DNA of 64,000 bases from Oxyruncus cristatus (Eukaryota > Chordata > Aves > Passeriformes > Cotingidae): positions 2,095,020 to 2,159,019 of the forward strand of contig VXAY01003846.1 in the NCBI GenBank assembly GCA_013399855.1, written 5' to 3'. This document shows positions 60,524-64,000 of the stretch, piece after piece (within the stretch, counting starts at the first letter, position 1; every line of letters starts with the position of its first letter). Made by a program: the position numbers and the translations under genes. A model generated the notes under the pieces. It was not told the origin of the DNA. It saw nothing but the letters and a program-made list of their open reading frames with translations, and searched no databases.

Positions 60524-62787
60524 GTAAGAGCAACCAGAAAAATAATGCATCTTTTATTAATTATTAATACTGTTTTGTTTAAAATCTGAGGATTTCTGAG
60601 GTTCCCTTATGACAAACATTTGTCATAGTAGCAGAAAGCAGATGCAGTGTCATGCTTTATATACTGTTAGTGGAACAACATCCAGGAGAAGAAATTCCTG
60701 CCAGATGTCAGAGACTCTTGATTAAGAGTAAGAGAGAGAGAGAAGATGGGGAACACAAGATGCCAAGGTTTTTTCCAAATGTAGTTATATATTTCATAAT
60801 TTTTTTTAAATTTTTAACAGATAAGTCAACAATCATCTCGCCTTAACAGGATCAGGTGTCAAACCTACTTGCCTTCCTCTTTCCACATCTGGTATTGGCT
60901 AAAATGGGACTTCCCTCTTGGTGGTATTTTGGTGCATTTAGAATCACTATGGCAGCTGAATGCTTTGCAGCCTTTTGCTATAGACCACCATTTTCAGCCT
61001 TAAGCTTTAGTTTGCCTCTTTTGAACTTCTTAGCTGCAGTCTTTACTGTCAGATTTCTGATTAAGCCAGTCCTTTCTAGGGCTGAATGTTTGCTCTCCAA
61101 GTTCTTTTTGTTTTCTGTTCTTCCATTGCCTAAATCCAGCAGCAAAGATCACCACATGAGGCAACATATTGCCTAATTTTCTGCCTTATTTCTTGACACA
61201 AGTGATAATGCTCTTATTTTGTGTCCCATAAAATCTCTTGAGGTTTTAGTTAACAGAGTAAAAAGGTTTCCCAGTGATGTCCAATCCCTTGCCACAAACT
61301 TTGCCTTTTTCCACATAATAGACACTGTTCCACTTAGAAACATTTTTTTCCTTCAACAACTTTTTAATATGTTTGTTTATTTGTTTGTTTTTAAATTATT
61401 GTTTCTTCTGCGTGAAATGAAAAAAAGAAAATTCCCTGCTTCTAAATTATAATTGAAACCTCAAGAGTGAGACTTGGCCTCTGTCACACCACTCTCTGCC
61501 AATTAGTCTGTACTGTCTGTGGTGGAGGAAAGCTAGCTAAGGGGGGTGCCCATTAGCAGCATCAGAAAGAATGTGATAGGATCCAAACCCTATCCTGCAT
61601 TCCATCCCCCTGTAAATCAGACCAGTGGACAATGAATAATTCATGAAATTCAAGAAGCCTCACTGTGACTGTCTAATAATTCCAGTCAACTTTATGCCAG
61701 GTTTGCTTCCACAAGGAAAATAAACCCCTGATTAACAGTATTTTTTTTTTTAAACAAAGCAAGAAAGTAATACTTTGTGATACTTCCTGTCCTTAGTTAT
61801 AACCCTGTCAAACTTGCCGAGACTGTGATAAGTGCTGTGGTGTATTCTCTGTGGCAAGGAGTTACCCAGGCTACCATGTAAAGCTTGGAGTAAATTCATA
61901 ATTATTTCCAGTGAAGAGGAGGAGGATAAATGCACATTTAATGAGACACTGTGTTGTCAGAAGAATGATAAACTTTTCTTCAGGTATCTTTTGTCTATTC
62001 TAAATAAAGGCAGTAGGAAATATAAGAGCTAGGGATACTGCAAAGTTGTGTCCAGTGCCTTGTTTCAAATAGCAAGGAAAATACTACAGAATATTAATTT
62101 ACAGTAGTATCTAAGTAACAAGCCTTTATAAAACTACTTTTTCAAAGACTACTACCTTCATTTATATGAACTGTCTGGTATGGAAAGAAAAACTAAGCAG
62201 ACTTTACCAAAGAGAAGATTAAAAATAGTTTTAATGGGAAGGGGAAGTTGAGTGGATGGTTATGCTTCAGTTAAGGAAGGAAAATAAGAAAAGAGTTGAA
62301 TAGAAACAAAGTCACAGAAGGAGCTTATTATTAGAGGGAAGAATGGTAATTATTAACAAATGTACTACAAAAAATGTTTAAATTAAAGAATTTGGATATT
62401 TTGAAAGAAGGTACTACTGTAACAAAGATGTGTATTACTTCCTTCTGTATTTTAAACTTGAGAAAGTTTGACCCAGACAGAAATCTTTTTATTGAACTGC
62501 ACACTGCTGATGAAATAAGAGAAAAAGTATTTGTTTAATTGCTAACTTTTTCAAATTGTACTCCCCAAGCATTTTTATTCAAAGTAAATATTGATCATGT
62601 GTTTTTTAAAGAAAGGCATTGCCTTTGAGCAAATTGTAAGTATCCACTACTTCTAGAAATTCAAGTCAATAACCTGAATGAATGAAGATTCATGTAAGTG
62701 ATATTAAGCATATGTATATGATTGCAAGCACTTGTTACAGAAGTCTACATGAATTTTTTTGCTAAAACAATTATTTCTTCTTTCTAG
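60524..62787 (+). other. THSD7A: THSD7A intron, 2,264 bases, phase 1
   Basis: GTAAGA to CTTCTTTCTAG. Short (GA)n at 60729-60742 and T/A homopolymers at 61741-61752. The open frame at 60856-61176 (about 106 codons, + strand) is Leu/Phe-rich without a recognisable domain or splice context and is not called. Confidence 0.92.
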
Positions 62788-63051
62788 GAAAAAGTAAGAA
62801 AAAGGATAAATGCAGAAATTCTCAGTTGTATCCTCTGATTGAGAATCAGTTTTGTCCATGTGACAAGTACAGTGCTCAGCCTGTGGGGAATTGGTCAGAT
62901 TGTATTTTACCAGAGGGCAAGATGGAAGTATTGCTAGGAATGAAGGTACAAGGAGACATTAAGGAGTGTGGACAAGGCTACCGATACCAGGCCATGGCAT
63001 GCTATGACCAAAACAATCGACTTGTGGAAACGTCACGATGCAACAGTCACG
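62788..63051 (+). CDS. THSD7A: THSD7A exon K: GKSKKKDKC to SRCNSHG module
   Basis: Exactly 88 codons, phase 1 both sides, with acceptor TCTTTCTAG and donor GTATTT. The frame reads GKSKKKDKCRNSQLYPLIEN, QFCPCDKYSAQPVGNWSDC, then LLGMKVQGDIKECGQGYRYQ and AMACYDQNNRLVETSRCNSH. It closes a repeat (YPLIENQFCPC) and encodes most of an alternating module with the long insertion between GNWSDC and KECGQGYR typical of this position in THSD7A. NWS is a possible N-glycosylation site. This is the last exon in the window; the following conserved segment (YIEEAC...) lies downstream. Confidence 0.97.
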
Positions 63052-64000
63052 GTATTTAGAAAACTGTTTTCTTTCCTCTGTTTACTTATGTGCTTTTATT
63101 ATGTGTACAAGTAGAATTATCAGGTTAATATTTATTGCTTAGGCTGCATTTTATCCCAAGATACCTCAAACCCAGCACATGTTTTTGCTGACTTGTAAAA
63201 TAGTCAACTTAATTTTTACTGATTGCTACAGAGCAATATTTAAAAGTAAAATCATGCTAAGTTACTAACTAGGTATTTTAATGAAAAAAAAAAAACCTTG
63301 TTATTTTTTCTGATAACTGTATCTAGAAATTTGAGAATAAAGCCATTTAGAAGGGTCAAATTCTCAAAAAATAAACAAGTGCATGACTAATTTGGAAATT
63401 AGGCTGAAATTTTGTCTATAAATTCTCTAGTTAGCTTTAAACTTCTTAAATAGCTTTATCTCTCTCCATTTATTCTTCAGCACCTTAACAGGCAGGCATA
63501 TATTGATCTAAGTTCAACAGCACACAACACTTTTTCTCTGTATAAATCTGTCATGTGTAAAACTAGCGTGGTTAAAGAATTTATATTCTTTCTTTTTTAC
63601 ATTGCTTCAGGAGAGAGCAGTGTTCCTTCCTACAGGACATGCATCTGTAGCATTAGAATAAAAACTGGCACTTTCTGGTTTTCAGTGAGCCAGAAGTTGC
63701 TAATTGACATCACTGGAGTTTTTGTGTTCTTTTTTTTCCCGCTTGCAGTGGAAAATTGTATCTGAGCAATTGGTATGAAAAGCTGGATATTAGTCTCTGT
63801 GTCATTAAAAGGTCAATGTAAGTTTAATTCTTATATGTATTCTACTTTCTAATGTTAAATAAGGATAACAGAAATTTCATTTAGTTGGTTGAATAAATTT
63901 AAACTAGCTAATCAAATAAATTTAATTAAATAAGGAGATTTTAATTTGTACTATTAATTCCTGTTTAGAGCTATGATAAAGTAGAAGCTCAATGTATCAA
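63052..64000 (+). other. THSD7A: THSD7A intron (5' part), continues past window
   Basis: Starts with GTATTT; no acceptor followed by a THSD7A-like frame is present before the right edge. A runs at 63283-63295. AT-rich with no recognisable repeat. Confidence 0.9.

Noticed and set aside
60856..61176. 106-codon open frame, hydrophobic
   Set aside because: Intronic, composition-driven, with no family similarity that I can see.
1..64000. A multigene or defence-type novel system
   Set aside because: The window is the interior of one animal gene. No operon-like gene clusters, CRISPR-type arrays, ribosome-binding sites or phage/plasmid modules were seen.

Overview
The window is vertebrate genomic DNA, most likely from a bird. 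It is AT-rich and CpG-poor, short coding blocks are separated by kilobase-scale introns with GT/AG borders, and the recognisable interspersed repeats are CR1 LINE fragments plus one retroviral-type LTR. CR1 dominance with no mammalian-type SINE/LINE-1 content points to a sauropsid, and short introns compared with mammals favour a bird. The LTR has the A/T-rich 'ataaaact' style I associate with songbird ERVL LTRs, so a passerine is possible but not proven.

One gene occupies the whole window on the + strand: THSD7A (thrombospondin type-1 domain-containing 7A), a large single-pass membrane glycoprotein of endothelium and kidney podocytes built from tandem TSP1 repeats. Eleven exons were placed by splice sites, continuous reading phase and match to the known vertebrate protein: 2289-2537, 4127-4308, 9913-10068, 12294-12497, 31960-32151, 40404-40638, 43579-43694, 45976-46108, 49275-49378, 60329-60523 and 62788-63051. 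Together they give 2,030 coding bases (about 676 residues) with no stop or frameshift. This is the middle of the ectodomain. The signal peptide and first repeats lie upstream; the remaining repeats, membrane segment and cytoplasmic tail lie downstream.

A twelfth block, 6053-6121, has good splice sites and is 69 bases long. It is open in the phase carried by its neighbours and would insert 23 Ser/Ala-rich residues between two TSP1 units. I call it a probable cassette exon not present in the human protein as I remember it.

The rest is intronic. It holds a CR1 reverse-transcriptase fragment next to an ATCT microsatellite at the left edge, a reverse-oriented solo LTR near 30.3-31.1 kb, and a striking pair of adjacent near-perfect hairpins at 36.13-36.31 kb. 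A CpG-dense patch lies near 37.95 kb, three CR1 fragments lie in the 10.9-kb intron at 49.4-60.3 kb, and there are several homopolymers, one containing an N. I found no tRNA, rRNA, CRISPR, operon or second protein-coding gene, and nothing like a novel multigene system. The best leads are the cassette exon and the twin hairpin.
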